DNA from: CAYLLD01 sp964425135
Lineage (GTDB): Bacteria; Pseudomonadota; Alphaproteobacteria; Rhodobacterales; Rhodobacteraceae
NCBI GenBank assembly: GCA_964425135.1
Contig: CAYRKW010000038.1
Location: 1 to 31,010, forward strand
Direction: 5' to 3'
Length of the DNA stretch: 31,010 nt
The number at the start of each line of letters is the position of its first letter. Within the stretch, counting starts at the first letter, position 1. The notes under the pieces are model-generated. The model was not told the DNA's origin and did no database searches. It saw only the letters and a list, made by a program, of their open reading frames with translations. Made by a program: the position numbers and the translations under genes. Below are positions 1 through 8,656 of the stretch, piece after piece.

Positions 1-1
1 C

Positions 2-904
2 TCGACCGTTGCGCAGCTTGTGAAAAAGCTCGAAGAGACAGGCGCGATTGATTATTCTATCGTAGTTGCCGCAACCGCGTCCGATCCAGCGCCGATGCAG
101 TTCCTCGCACCGTACTCCGCCACATCCATGGGCGAGTATTTCCGCGACAACGGCATGCACGGCCTGATGATCTATGACGATTTGACCAAACAAGCGGTTG
201 CCTATCGTCAAATGTCGCTCTTGCTGCGCCGCCCACCGGGCCGTGAAGCGTATCCGGGTGACGTTTTCTACCTTCACTCCCGCCTTCTGGAGCGTTCGGC
301 GAAACTGAACGAAGATTTCGGTGCAGGCTCGCTCACAGCGCTACCCATCGTGGAAACACAAGGCGGCGACGTGTCGGCCTTTATTCCGACCAACGTGATT
401 TCGATCACCGATGGTCAGATCTTCCTCGAAACCGAGTTGTTCTTCCAGGGTATTCGCCCTGCGGTGAACACCGGTCTGTCGGTGAGCCGGGTTGGGTCTG
501 CTGCGCAAACCGATGCGATGAAATCGGTTGCCGGTTCAATCAAATTGGAACTAGCGCAGTATCGCGAAATGGCTGCCTTTGCGCAGTTCGGCTCTGACCT
601 TGATGCCTCGACACAAGCACTTCTAAACCGTGGTGCGCGCCTGACCGAACTGCTCAAGCAACCACAATACTCGCCGCTGTCCAATGCAGAGCAGGTTGTG
701 GTGATCTATGCAGGCACAAAAGGCTATCTTGATGATGTCGCCGTGGGCGACGTGGGTCGCTTTGAGCGTGATTTGCTCGCAAACATGCGCACAAACCATG
801 CCGATCTGCTCGATGATATCACCAACAACGACCAAAAGGTCAAAGGTGATCTTGAAGAGAAAATCAAATCAGCCGTTGAGGGCTTCGCCAAAGATTTTGC
901 CTGA
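2..904 (+). CDS. atpA: F1 ATP synthase subunit alpha, C-terminal part (5' end outside window)
   Basis: This is the regulatory alpha subunit of the membrane-bound F1Fo ATP synthase. The reading frame is open from base 2, so about 300 C-terminal residues are visible; the full protein is usually about 510 residues, and the P-loop half lies upstream of the window. Visible landmarks are the stretch ending LLLRRPPGREAYPGDVFYLH, the ATPase alpha/beta signature PAVNTGLSVS, and the following SRVGSAAQ with the arginine that contacts the beta-subunit nucleotide. The C-terminal helical domain ends in GFAKDFA. The GTG at base 20 is an internal valine codon, not a start. atpG follows after 33 bases in the same orientation, in the usual atpA-G-D-C order. 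Identification is secure. Confidence 0.98.
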   Translation, partial: STVAQLVKKLEETGAIDYSIVVAATASDPAPMQFLAPYSATSMGEYFRDNGMHGLMIYDDLTKQAVAYRQMSLLLRRPPGREAYPGDVFYLHSRLLERSAKLNEDFGAGSLTALPIVETQGGDVSAFIPTNVISITDGQIFLETELFFQGIRPAVNTGLSVSRVGSAAQTDAMKSVAGSIKLELAQYREMAAFAQFGSDLDASTQALLNRGARLTELLKQPQYSPLSNAEQVVVIYAGTKGYLDDVAVGDVGRFERDLLANMRTNHADLLDDITNNDQKVKGDLEEKIKSAVEGFAKDFA

Positions 905-937
905 ACCAGCAAGATCGAACGCGACTAGGAGGGCATC

Positions 938-1819
938 ATGCCAAACCTCAAGGACCTGAAAATCCGGATCGAAAGCGTTAAGTCAACGCGGAAGATCACC
1001 AAGGCCATGCAGATGGTCGCGGCGGCAAAACTGCGCCGCGCTCAGGAATCTGCCGAAGCCGCACGACCATATTCCGAGCGCATGGAAACAGTGCTTGGCA
1101 ATCTGACCCGCGCATCCGCCGGGTCGGAAACTGCGCCCAAGCTATTGTCGGGCACAGGCAGCGATCAAACGCATCTGCTGATCGTTGCCACCGCCGAGCG
1201 CGGATTGTGCGGCGGCTTCAACTCATCGATCGTCAAAGCGGCCCGTGCGAAGATCGCCGAGCTGGAATCGGCTGGCAAGACGGTGAAGATCTTAACCGTT
1301 GGCAAGAAAGGCCGTGAGCAGCTTAAGCGCGAGCATGGCGACAAGATGGTTGATCATGTTGACATGACAGAGGTCAAATCGGTCGGATATGCCAATGCAA
1401 AAGGCGTGGCTGACGATGTTCTGTCGCGCTTTGCCGCTGGTGAGTACGATGTGGCAACGATCTTCTACAACCGCTTTGAGAGCGTGATCAGCCAGGTCCC
1501 GACCGAACAGCAGCTTATCCCTGCCAAGTTCGACGCAACCGAGGCCAGCGAAGCGGATGGCGCCGTGTCCTACGATTACGAGCCTGAGGAAGAAGAAATT
1601 CTGGCCGAGTTGCTGCCCCGTTCGGTCGCAACGCAGATTTTCACTGCGCTTCTTGAAAACGGCGCATCCGAGCAAGGCGCGCGGATGTCGGCTATGGATA
1701 ACGCGACCCGCAACGCGGGCGAGATGATCGACAAACTGACCATCCAATACAACCGCTCGCGCCAAGCCGCGATTACCAACGAACTGATCGAAATTATTTC
1801 GGGCGCGGAAGCGCTTTAG
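938..1819 (+). CDS. atpG: F1 ATP synthase subunit gamma
   Basis: This is the central rotor shaft of F1, which couples proton flow through Fo to the catalytic alpha/beta hexamer. The N-terminal helix begins MPNLKDLKIRIESVKSTRKI and continues with ITKAMQMVAAAKLRRAQ, the family hallmark. The C-terminal helix carries ASEQGARMSAMDNATRNAGE. At 293 residues it has the normal alphaproteobacterial length. The start is fixed by a strong ribosome-binding site, AGGAGGG at 927-933, five bases before the ATG. atpA lies 33 bases upstream and atpD 19 bases downstream, so the genes are co-transcribed. Confidence 0.98.
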   Translation: MPNLKDLKIRIESVKSTRKITKAMQMVAAAKLRRAQESAEAARPYSERMETVLGNLTRASAGSETAPKLLSGTGSDQTHLLIVATAERGLCGGFNSSIVKAARAKIAELESAGKTVKILTVGKKGREQLKREHGDKMVDHVDMTEVKSVGYANAKGVADDVLSRFAAGEYDVATIFYNRFESVISQVPTEQQLIPAKFDATEASEADGAVSYDYEPEEEEILAELLPRSVATQIFTALLENGASEQGARMSAMDNATRNAGEMIDKLTIQYNRSRQAAITNELIEIISGAEAL

Positions 1820-1838
1820 ACGACTGGAGAGACAGCAA

Positions 1839-3263
1839 ATGGCTAATGCTAAAGGCAAAATCACCCAAGTGATCGGCGCGGTCGTCGACGTCCAATTCGA
1901 AGACCACCTGCCGGAAATTCTGAACGCTCTGGACACCAAGAACCAAGGCAACAAGCTGGTTCTCGAGGTTGCACAGCACCTTGGCGAGAACACTGTTCGC
2001 GCGATTGCGATGGACAGTACCGAAGGTCTCGTGCGCGGCGATGAAGTGATCGACACCGGCGCACCTATTTCGGTTCCTGTGGGCGACGCCACACTGGGCC
2101 GCATCCTGAACGTGACCGGCGATCCGGTTGACGAAAAAGGCCCGGTGAAAGCCGCGGAGAGCCGCCCGATCCACCAGCCAGCGCCAGAGTTTGCCGATCA
2201 GGCGACTGAGGCGGAAGTTCTGGTCACGGGCATCAAGGTTGTGGACCTTCTCGCGCCCTACGCGAAGGGTGGTAAAATTGGCCTCTTCGGCGGTGCGGGT
2301 GTTGGTAAAACCGTTCTTATTCAGGAACTTATCAACAACATCGCGAAAGTTCACTCCGGCTACTCGGTGTTCGCCGGTGTGGGTGAGCGGACCCGTGAAG
2401 GGAACGACCTTTACTACGAGATGATCGAAGGCGGCGTTATCAACCCCGATAATCTCGAAGAGAGTAAAGTGGCGCTCGTTTACGGTCAGATGAACGAACC
2501 TCCAGGTGCGCGTCTTCGCGTTGCGCTGTCCGGTCTGACATTGGCCGAGCAGTTCCGCGATCAGTCCGGTACAGACGTTTTGTTCTTCGTCGATAACATT
2601 TTCCGCTTTACGCAAGCGGGTTCCGAGGTGTCTGCGCTTTTGGGCCGTATCCCATCTGCGGTGGGCTACCAGCCGACACTCGCGACCGATATGGGCGCGC
2701 TTCAAGAGCGGATCACATCGACCCGTCGCGGATCGATCACCTCTGTGCAGGCGATCTACGTGCCAGCGGATGACTTGACCGACCCTGCACCAGCGACCTC
2801 TTTCGCGCACTTGGACGCGACGACAGTTCTGTCCCGTGCGATTTCCGAGCTGGGTATTTATCCGGCGGTTGATCCGCTCGATTCCACCTCGCGTATCCTC
2901 GATCCACAGGTTGTGGGTGAAGAGCATTACCAAGTGGCCCGTGACGTTCAGGGTATCCTGCAACGCTACAAGAGCTTGCAAGACATCATCGCTATCTTGG
3001 GCATGGACGAATTGAGCGAGGAAGACAAACTGACCGTGACACGCGCGCGGAAAATCCAGCGCTTCTTGTCGCAGCCCTTCGATGTTGCGAAAGTCTTCAC
3101 CGGTGTTGACGGTATTCAGGTGCCGCTCGAAGTCACAATCGACAGCTTCAAGCGCGTTGCTGCCGGTGAGTTCGATCACCTGCCAGAAGCAGCCTTCTAC
3201 ATGGTTGGCGGCATCGACGATGTGATTGCCAAAGCCGAGCGTATGGCTGCTGAGGCCGCCTAA
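1839..3263 (+). CDS. atpD: F1 ATP synthase subunit beta (catalytic)
   Basis: This is the catalytic subunit of F1, which makes ATP from ADP and phosphate. The 474-residue protein shows the Walker A P-loop GGAGVGKT at residues 151-158, the catalytic-glutamate region GERTREGNDLY, a Walker B stretch ending VLFFVDNIFRFTQAGSE, and the alpha/beta signature PAVDPLDSTS. Its length is normal and nothing appears broken. GGAGAGA stands just before the ATG. It sits between atpG and atpC, so its position and sequence agree. Identification is secure. Confidence 0.99.
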   Translation: MANAKGKITQVIGAVVDVQFEDHLPEILNALDTKNQGNKLVLEVAQHLGENTVRAIAMDSTEGLVRGDEVIDTGAPISVPVGDATLGRILNVTGDPVDEKGPVKAAESRPIHQPAPEFADQATEAEVLVTGIKVVDLLAPYAKGGKIGLFGGAGVGKTVLIQELINNIAKVHSGYSVFAGVGERTREGNDLYYEMIEGGVINPDNLEESKVALVYGQMNEPPGARLRVALSGLTLAEQFRDQSGTDVLFFVDNIFRFTQAGSEVSALLGRIPSAVGYQPTLATDMGALQERITSTRRGSITSVQAIYVPADDLTDPAPATSFAHLDATTVLSRAISELGIYPAVDPLDSTSRILDPQVVGEEHYQVARDVQGILQRYKSLQDIIAILGMDELSEEDKLTVTRARKIQRFLSQPFDVAKVFTGVDGIQVPLEVTIDSFKRVAAGEFDHLPEAAFYMVGGIDDVIAKAERMAAEAA

Positions 3264-3287
3264 GGCGAAACGGACTAGGAGACAGCT

Positions 3288-3689
3288 ATGGCTGACACTA
3301 TCCAATTTGACCTTGTGAGCCCTGAGAAAAAGCTTGCAAGCGTCGCCGCAACGATGGTCGAGTTGCCCGGTATGCTGGGCGACATGGCCGCTATGCCAAA
3401 CCACGCGCCGGTGCTGACAACGCTCCGCCCCGGCGTGATCAAAGTGCATGGTGATGGCGGTGTGACCGAATACGTGGTCACGGGTGGTTTTGCGGAAATA
3501 TCAGGTGAGGCTGCAACAGTGCTTGCCGAAGCTGCGATGGATCGCAGCGATGTCACCCGTGAAAACGTCGAAGCCCTTCTCGATGAGGCGAAAGCGGGCG
3601 TTGAGAATGCAACTGACGACATGACTGCGACCTCAATGTCGCAGCGAGTGAATGACCTAGGCACTCTGATGAGTGATCTGGGACTTTAA
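3288..3689 (+). CDS. atpC: F1 ATP synthase subunit epsilon
   Basis: This is the small rotor subunit that connects gamma to the c-ring and restrains ATP hydrolysis. It has 133 residues. The N-terminal beta-sandwich begins IQFDLVSPEKKLAS and contains the typical ELPGMLGDMAAMPNHAPVLT stretch and VTGGFAEISGEAATVLAE. The C-terminal helical part is poorly conserved, as usual for this family. TAGGAGA precedes the ATG at normal spacing. It is the last gene of the operon and is followed within about 45 bases by an intrinsic terminator. Confidence 0.96.
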   Translation: MADTIQFDLVSPEKKLASVAATMVELPGMLGDMAAMPNHAPVLTTLRPGVIKVHGDGGVTEYVVTGGFAEISGEAATVLAEAAMDRSDVTRENVEALLDEAKAGVENATDDMTATSMSQRVNDLGTLMSDLGL

Positions 3690-3731
3690 AAAGAGGCCAC
3701 CCCACGGCCCAGTCCATCAGGGACAACATTG

Positions 3732-3763
3732 AAAAGGCCCCGCAGAGTGCGGGGTCTTTTTTT
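3732..3763 (+). terminator. Rho-independent terminator of the atp operon, probably bidirectional
   Basis: A GC-rich stem pairs 3736-3744 (GGCCCCGCA) with 3748-3756 (TGCGGGGTC), with one G-U pair and a GAG loop, followed by seven T. Four A before the stem become four U in the opposite direction. The same hairpin could therefore also end the leftward operon that finishes at 3785. It separates the ATP synthase operon from the accessory locus. Confidence 0.93.
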
Positions 3764-3784
3764 GTTGAGCGACGGCGCTCACAT

Positions 3785-5062
3785 CTAGGCCAAGAAAGTT
3801 GTGTGAACTGCTTTCAGAACGGCGTCTCGTGTCTGTTCCAAATCTGCTTTTGTAACCGCGAGAGATGGATAGAGTTTGCCGGGCGATTTGAAGATGCCAT
3901 TTTCGCGCAGTGTGGCGTTGTACGTAGCATTATGTGAAGGGTCGTCGTGCTTTGCCGAACGATAGTCCCTGCATGCCTCCTTGGTGAAAACGACATCAAA
4001 CAGGGTTTCATCGCCGCAAACCTGATGCGGAACACCCGCTTCGGTCAGCGCGTCACTTTGTATATCTTGCAGGGATTTGCCGATGGCGCGCAACGTGTCA
4101 TAGCTTCCGTTGCGACGCAGGACCTCCATTGTTTTGAGACCCGCGGCCGCTGCGACAGGGTTCCCTGACAGAGTCCCCAATTGCATGAGCCATTTGTCCG
4201 CACCAACAACTGATTTGTCAAAGTGCTGCATGATTTCGGCACTCGCCCCAAGGGCCGCAAGGGGAAAGCCGCCACCGATGATTTTACCCAACGTACAAAT
4301 ATCGGGCGTCACCCCATAGCGTTCTTGCGCGCCGCCATAGGCCAATCGAAATCCAGTGACAATTTCGTCGAAGATCAGCAAAACGGAGTATTTGTCACAC
4401 AGCTCACGCAGGCCTTGCAGATAGCCGGGTTCGGCAGGAATGATCCGTTGCAATGGCTCCGCGATAATGGCCGCAACGTCCTTGTTTTCATTTAAGAGCG
4501 CCTCGACGGCCGCCAAATCATTGTAGGGCGCGATCAGCATTTGATCTGCGACACCCTGCGGGATGCCTGCGCTGTCGGGAACGGCTTGTGGAAAATTCAC
4601 GTGGGCAGAGGGCGCGAGGCTCATCTGTGCTTCCGCGCTCATGCCGTGATAGCCGCCTTCGAATTTCAGGATCTTGTTGCGGCCCGTGTACGCGCGCGCA
4701 AGGCGGATGGCGTACATGTCGGCTTCGCCACCCGATGCGACAAACCGCACCTGTTCACAGCATGGCACGGCGTCCACAATGGCTTGTGCAAGCTCAATTC
4801 CTTTGGCGTTGTTGGCAAAAAAGGTCATGCCTTTGGGAAGCTGCTCTAGAACTGCTTCCATGACCTCGGGATGGCCATGACCTAACAGCATGGGGCCAGA
4901 TCCGATCAGGTAGTCGATATATTCGTTGCCGTCCTCGTCCCACACATGGCTCCCCTCACCGTGTGCAATGATGATGTTTGGGTCGAAGTTGCCGAAGCCG
5001 CCAGCGGGTAGAACCGCTTGAGCGCGGGCGATCCAATCTGATTGCGATGTTAGTTTTTGCAT
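3785..5062 (-). CDS. Class III PLP-dependent aminotransferase, HemL-like
   Basis: This is a 425-residue fold-type I PLP enzyme of the class III (omega) aminotransferase group that includes glutamate-1-semialdehyde aminomutase. Visible features are the substrate/PLP region SGGEADMYAIRLARAYTGR at about 110-128, the cofactor-binding FDEIVTGFR with Asp232, and TLGKIIGGGFP with the probable Schiff-base Lys260. It is probably not the haem-pathway HemL. It ends a six-gene catabolic operon, starting 3 bases after the stop of the first enolase-like gene, and the N-terminal GSGPMLLGHGHPE region resembles catabolic relatives more than true HemL. In this setting it could deaminate or isomerise the free amino compound left after N-demethylation; that role is inferred. 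The substrate is unknown. Confidence 0.85.
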   Translation of the reverse strand: MQKLTSQSDWIARAQAVLPAGGFGNFDPNIIIAHGEGSHVWDEDGNEYIDYLIGSGPMLLGHGHPEVMEAVLEQLPKGMTFFANNAKGIELAQAIVDAVPCCEQVRFVASGGEADMYAIRLARAYTGRNKILKFEGGYHGMSAEAQMSLAPSAHVNFPQAVPDSAGIPQGVADQMLIAPYNDLAAVEALLNENKDVAAIIAEPLQRIIPAEPGYLQGLRELCDKYSVLLIFDEIVTGFRLAYGGAQERYGVTPDICTLGKIIGGGFPLAALGASAEIMQHFDKSVVGADKWLMQLGTLSGNPVAAAAGLKTMEVLRRNGSYDTLRAIGKSLQDIQSDALTEAGVPHQVCGDETLFDVVFTKEACRDYRSAKHDDPSHNATYNATLRENGIFKSPGKLYPSLAVTKADLEQTRDAVLKAVHTTFLA

Positions 5063-5065
5063 GTT

Positions 5066-6169
5066 TTAGGCCAGTTCAAGAACGGGGGTTCCGAGAATGT
5101 CGAGATTTGGTGTCACGCCAAGGCCAGCGCCCTCGGGCGGGGCGATGCGGCCGTTTTCGCGAGTGGGGCAATCAGGTGCGATGCGTGGTGCGACGTAGGA
5201 CGACAAATCGCATGTGTTGAGTAACGAACCTTGCGGTGTCGAGGCTGCAAAATGGAGTGAGGCTGCGGTCACAATATCCGAGCCCCAGGTGCATTCGGCG
5301 CAAATTTCGGCCCCGAGTTGTACTGCAAGATCACGCGCACGGCGCATGGCCGAAAACCCTCCAAATTTTGACAGCTTGAGCGCGACGGCGTCCAAAACGC
5401 CAAGTTCAGCAGCCCCCATAAGGGACGCGAGATCATAAGCGCCTTCGTCGATTTTCATCGGCAGGCCTGTCGCTTGTCGGACGGCAGAACAGTCTTCGAG
5501 CGTCTTGCAAGGTTGCTCCAGCATAATGTCGAGATGCGCCACCGCGCGACCACTGCGCGTAGCCTGTAGTTTCGTGGCCCCGCAATTCCAGTCGCCATAA
5601 ACCAACGGCCCACGACCTACGGCTTCGCGCACCTTCGTCAGTCGTTCGGCGTCTGCTTCCCAATTCGCGTCCGCTCCGAGCTTCACCTGAAACTGACGAA
5701 TGCCAGTGGCGTAGGCCTCCTTGGCGATGCGTGCCATCTCGTTAGGATCGACGCATGTGATCGAATGATAAAGCGGCATGTCGCGGCGGGTACGTCCCCC
5801 CAGCAGTTGATATAGCGGAAGGTTGGTCACTTTGCCAAAGAGATCCCACAGTGCCATATCCACGATTGATTTTGCTGCGAGATGCCCTTGCAGGAACCCG
5901 TCCAGTTTGCGCATTGGGGCGTCGATACCCGTAGGTGTGATGCCCAGAATTTCTGGCGCCATCTCCCTGATCGCACTTGGTACCCCGTCTGCAAAGGCAG
6001 GCAGGTAATGGGGGATCGGACATACCTCGCCCCAGCCTTTTAATCCTGTGTCTGTTTCGAGAGAAAGCACATGGGTTTTGACTGTCGCGCAGGTTTTACC
6101 CTCGGCCATGTAATAGGTTTCGTGGCTTGTCAGGTCGACAGACCAGAGCGTGATACGGTTGACCTTCAT
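5066..6169 (-). CDS. Enolase-superfamily (mandelate racemase / muconate lactonizing) enzyme, copy 1
   Basis: This 367-residue MR/MLE-type enzyme should act by metal-assisted proton abstraction next to a carboxylate (epimerase, dehydratase or cycloisomerase). The barrel motifs are all readable: QVKLG with Lys163, GDWN with metal ligand Asp193, LEQP with Glu218, KIDEG with Asp241, and LKLSKFGG with Lys265. A final AECTWGSD carries Glu292 and Trp295. The Lys163/Lys265 pair placed on opposite faces of the active site is the arrangement described for 4-hydroxyproline-betaine 2-epimerase (HpbD) and cis-3-hydroxyproline dehydratase, recalled from the literature rather than aligned. Its ATG overlaps the stop of copy 2 by 4 bases (6166-6169), so translation is coupled. 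The substrate is not known; a betaine or cyclic amino acid is a guess from context. Confidence 0.87.
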   Translation of the reverse strand: MKVNRITLWSVDLTSHETYYMAEGKTCATVKTHVLSLETDTGLKGWGEVCPIPHYLPAFADGVPSAIREMAPEILGITPTGIDAPMRKLDGFLQGHLAAKSIVDMALWDLFGKVTNLPLYQLLGGRTRRDMPLYHSITCVDPNEMARIAKEAYATGIRQFQVKLGADANWEADAERLTKVREAVGRGPLVYGDWNCGATKLQATRSGRAVAHLDIMLEQPCKTLEDCSAVRQATGLPMKIDEGAYDLASLMGAAELGVLDAVALKLSKFGGFSAMRRARDLAVQLGAEICAECTWGSDIVTAASLHFAASTPQGSLLNTCDLSSYVAPRIAPDCPTRENGRIAPPEGAGLGVTPNLDILGTPVLELA

Positions 6170-7272
6170 GTGTAGACCGCCACAGGATCGCCTAAGGCGT
6201 CTTCATCAGGATGAACCCCCAATCCCGGAGTTTCAGGCAGATGCAAATAACCGTTCTGATTGCGCGGCCCACGCCCGCCCGCGATGTCGATGGTAAGCAT
6301 ATCCTGACAGGCCCAGACAGCGTGGCAGTTCGCATCAGGGACTGTGGCCGCAAAGTGCAGGGCTTCGGTATCCGCCAAGACCGAGCCACCGGTTGCCATC
6401 ACGAACATGTCGATGCCATGAGCTAACGCAATGTCCCGCATGCGTGCGGCTTTGGTCAACCCGCCGACACGGTTGAGTTTGATCCCAAAGACCTCGGCCA
6501 AGCCATCACGCGCGATACGAGCGGCGTCTTGCAACGTCACCAACGCCTCATCCACCGACACAGGCGCGGCATGTTTGCCGGAAATCGCGGCAATATCATC
6601 AAGCGTTTCGCAGGGCTGTTCGAACATCACGTTTAAGTCTTCGGTCGCGGACATAACACGCAGTGCCTGTTGGCGGGTCCAGCCACGGTTCACGTCGTAC
6701 AGCATGATTTCGCGATCCAGCCGGATGTCTTCGACGTCGCGCACCCTTGCGATATCACGTTCCACATCACCGCCGATTTTGACCGAATGCGCGATGTAGC
6801 CGCGCTGGCGGTAGCGGTCGATTACGACTCGGGTTTCTTCTACTGTCTTGGCACCGACGGACGACGCAATGGGGCGCGGCGTGCGTGATCCACCGCCCAT
6901 CAGATCGGCAATAGGCAGGCCAGCGGCTTGCCCCGCAATGTCCCAACACGCCATATCAATGGGGCCTTTTGCATAGAGATGACCAGGCAGCGCGAGGTCC
7001 ATCGCCCGTTCAACATCAAGCACTTTGCGCGGATCGAGCCCGATGATGAACGAAGCTATCGTTTCAATCCCTGCGCGAACGCCCGGTCCGTGTGCCGGCA
7101 CATAGGTGTGACCCCACGGCGTACCTTCACCCCAGCCGATGAGGCCTGCATCGGTCTCGATTTTGACCAGCGTTGCGTCGAGCGTTTCAAACTTCAATCG
7201 TCCGCCAGACAGCCAATAGGGATGCTCTAGCGGCAGATCGACATGATAGACAGAAAGGCGTGTGATCTTCAT
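6166..7272 (-). CDS. Enolase-superfamily (MR/MLE) enzyme, copy 2, with altered active-site end
   Basis: This 368-residue paralogue starts at the ATG giving MKITRLSVYH. That start overlaps the stop of copy 3 by 4 bases and matches the N-termini of its neighbours; a longer open frame to 7371 lacks support. Metal ligands and general bases are kept: SVKIGGD with Lys165, YDVNRGW with Asp193, FEQP with Glu218, VDEA with Asp241, and IKLNRVGG with Lys265. Where copies 1 and 3 have a (C/D)TWG(S/G)(D/E) motif at 292-298, this one reads MATGGSV, so the acidic residue and the tryptophan are missing. It therefore probably uses a different substrate or performs a different step from its neighbours. The specificity is unknown. 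Confidence 0.86.
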   Translation of the reverse strand: MKITRLSVYHVDLPLEHPYWLSGGRLKFETLDATLVKIETDAGLIGWGEGTPWGHTYVPAHGPGVRAGIETIASFIIGLDPRKVLDVERAMDLALPGHLYAKGPIDMACWDIAGQAAGLPIADLMGGGSRTPRPIASSVGAKTVEETRVVIDRYRQRGYIAHSVKIGGDVERDIARVRDVEDIRLDREIMLYDVNRGWTRQQALRVMSATEDLNVMFEQPCETLDDIAAISGKHAAPVSVDEALVTLQDAARIARDGLAEVFGIKLNRVGGLTKAARMRDIALAHGIDMFVMATGGSVLADTEALHFAATVPDANCHAVWACQDMLTIDIAGGRGPRNQNGYLHLPETPGLGVHPDEDALGDPVAVYT

Positions 7273-8375
7273 CCTGAAAACTCCAAAACGGGCGCGCCAA
7301 GGCTTTCGAAATCGGCTGTTACCCCAAGGCCCGGTGTATCCGGCGCATATAGTTTTCCGCCCTCGGACCAAGCCCTGCCAATGCCGGTGGACCGCGCATT
7401 GTAGTGCATGAGATCTGTCGTGTTCTGCAGGTATTCGGGCGGGGTCGAGGCCGCAAAATGTGCGACAAGGGCGGTCGTAATCTCACCGCCCCATGTATCT
7501 TCGCTGACAACAGGAATACGGTTGTCGACCAAGAAGTCCCGCACGCGCCGCGTCTTGGAAATTCCACCTAGGTTTGAAATCTTCAAACAACATATTTCGG
7601 CGCCGCGATCCGCCACGATACGCTGAGCAGCAGCCATACCCGTGACGCATTCGTCTAACTTCATGGGGTGATGGGCAACGCGCCTGACTTGCTGGCACTC
7701 CTCGTAAGTGCGGCATGGTTGTTCGAGAATGTAGTCCAGATCAGCTGTTGCGCGGGCCACTCGGATGGCATTATCCACACGCCAAGCTTGATTGGCGTCT
7801 GCCATCGCCTTTTCGCCCGATTTCAGCAACCCAACACCTGCAATGATCCTGTCGATATCTGTAGCCCAATCACCGCCAACTTTGATTTGGAATTGTTCAT
7901 ACCCGTCCGCACGATAGCGCTCCATTTCGGCAAGCGTTTCATCCGTGCCCTTTTGTGGGGCTACTCGGTACATTGGCGCGCCGTCGGTCAGCTTGCCGCC
8001 CAAAAGCATCCAGACAGGCTGATGGCAGGCCTGCCCCAAGATATCCCAGCAGGCAGCATCAAACGGAGCTTTGGCATACCCGTGCCCTTGCACTGTGTGA
8101 TCCATGAGCTGCTCGATGCGCCCAACTTGGCGCGGGTCTTCGCCAAGTAATTTTGGGGCGGCAAGACGGGCAAGGGCCTCCACTCCCTCAGAATGGGCCA
8201 CCATGTAGTTTTCGCCACAAGGTGTGAATTCGCCACAGCCTTGCAAACCAGCATCAGTGTCGATGACCACCACGCTGGCACGCGCCGTTTCAATCGAATT
8301 GCCGGCGCCCCAAACATACCGACCACCCACGTAGGGCAGGTCTGTTTTGTAGATACGGATGCGTGTGATTTTCAT
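7269..8375 (-). CDS. Enolase-superfamily (MR/MLE) enzyme, copy 3
   Basis: This is a 368-residue paralogue of the two genes that follow it. It starts at the ATG giving MKITRIRIYK, whose ATGA overlaps the stop of the upstream dehydrogenase remnant (8372-8375); the open frame extending to 8528 is not needed. Active-site motifs are QIKVGGDW with Lys165, ADANQAW with Asp193, LEQP with Glu218, KLDE with Asp241, LKISNLGG with Lys265, and SEDTWGGE with Glu292 and Trp295. These positions match copies 1 and 2 almost residue for residue, which indicates duplication followed by divergence, probably old because overall identity is modest by eye. It should be an epimerase or dehydratase on a carboxylate substrate; context suggests a betaine or amino-acid derivative. 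The exact reaction is unknown. Confidence 0.87.
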   Translation of the reverse strand: MKITRIRIYKTDLPYVGGRYVWGAGNSIETARASVVVIDTDAGLQGCGEFTPCGENYMVAHSEGVEALARLAAPKLLGEDPRQVGRIEQLMDHTVQGHGYAKAPFDAACWDILGQACHQPVWMLLGGKLTDGAPMYRVAPQKGTDETLAEMERYRADGYEQFQIKVGGDWATDIDRIIAGVGLLKSGEKAMADANQAWRVDNAIRVARATADLDYILEQPCRTYEECQQVRRVAHHPMKLDECVTGMAAAQRIVADRGAEICCLKISNLGGISKTRRVRDFLVDNRIPVVSEDTWGGEITTALVAHFAASTPPEYLQNTTDLMHYNARSTGIGRAWSEGGKLYAPDTPGLGVTADFESLGAPVLEFSG

Positions 8376-8656
8376 GGACTGACCACTATGTTTCCGCCGG
8401 TGGGTGTTTTTGAGATAGGAGCGGCCTGTGCCGCGCGGAGTTGGTCTGCCGGATAGGTCCAGCCATCCGTTACGGTTTTCCAACACCAGCCCGAGCGCGC
8501 GTTTACGTCGGTATTGTTCAACCCACATGCGCCAACGCGGATCAATACTTCGCCTGAGGCGGGTTCAGGCCGAGGCCAATCCGCGTACACCACCATTTGG
8601 TTGAGGTCGCCATGCCCCATTGTGACCATCACACGCATTGTTGTGGGGTGGGTCAT
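8372..8656 (-). pseudogene. Zinc-type alcohol dehydrogenase (MDR family) with most of its middle deleted
   Basis: The 94-codon frame begins like a medium-chain zinc alcohol dehydrogenase: WPRPEPASGEVLIRVGACGL, then NNTDVNARSGW. After about residue 58 it jumps to what looks like the family C-terminus, YPADQLRAAQAA and GGNIVVSP. The catalytic zinc domain beyond the first strands and the whole NAD(P)-binding Rossmann domain are absent; intact relatives have about 350 residues. The two halves are in one frame, so the simplest reading is an in-frame internal deletion of roughly 250 codons. Both ends still overlap their neighbours by an ATGA quartet (8653-8656 and 8372-8375), so the remnant may persist because it passes ribosomes to the next gene. 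An assembly collapse is the main alternative. The product cannot be an active dehydrogenase. Confidence 0.72.

Noticed and set aside
1794..3449. 551-codon open frame on the minus strand
   Set aside because: It lies antisense to atpD, whose identity is certain; the translation is rich in His, Arg and Asn and matches no family, as expected for a shadow frame in GC-biased codons.
3785..5062. Annotation as haem-biosynthetic glutamate-1-semialdehyde aminomutase (hemL)
   Set aside because: The fold is shared, but its place at the end of a catabolic operon and its divergent N-terminal region favour a catabolic class III aminotransferase.
7272..7371. N-terminal extensions of the enolase-like genes, to 7371 and 8528
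   Set aside because: The shorter starts give the conserved MKITR N-terminus shared by the paralogues and form the ATGA overlaps; the extensions only translate the ends of upstream genes in another frame.
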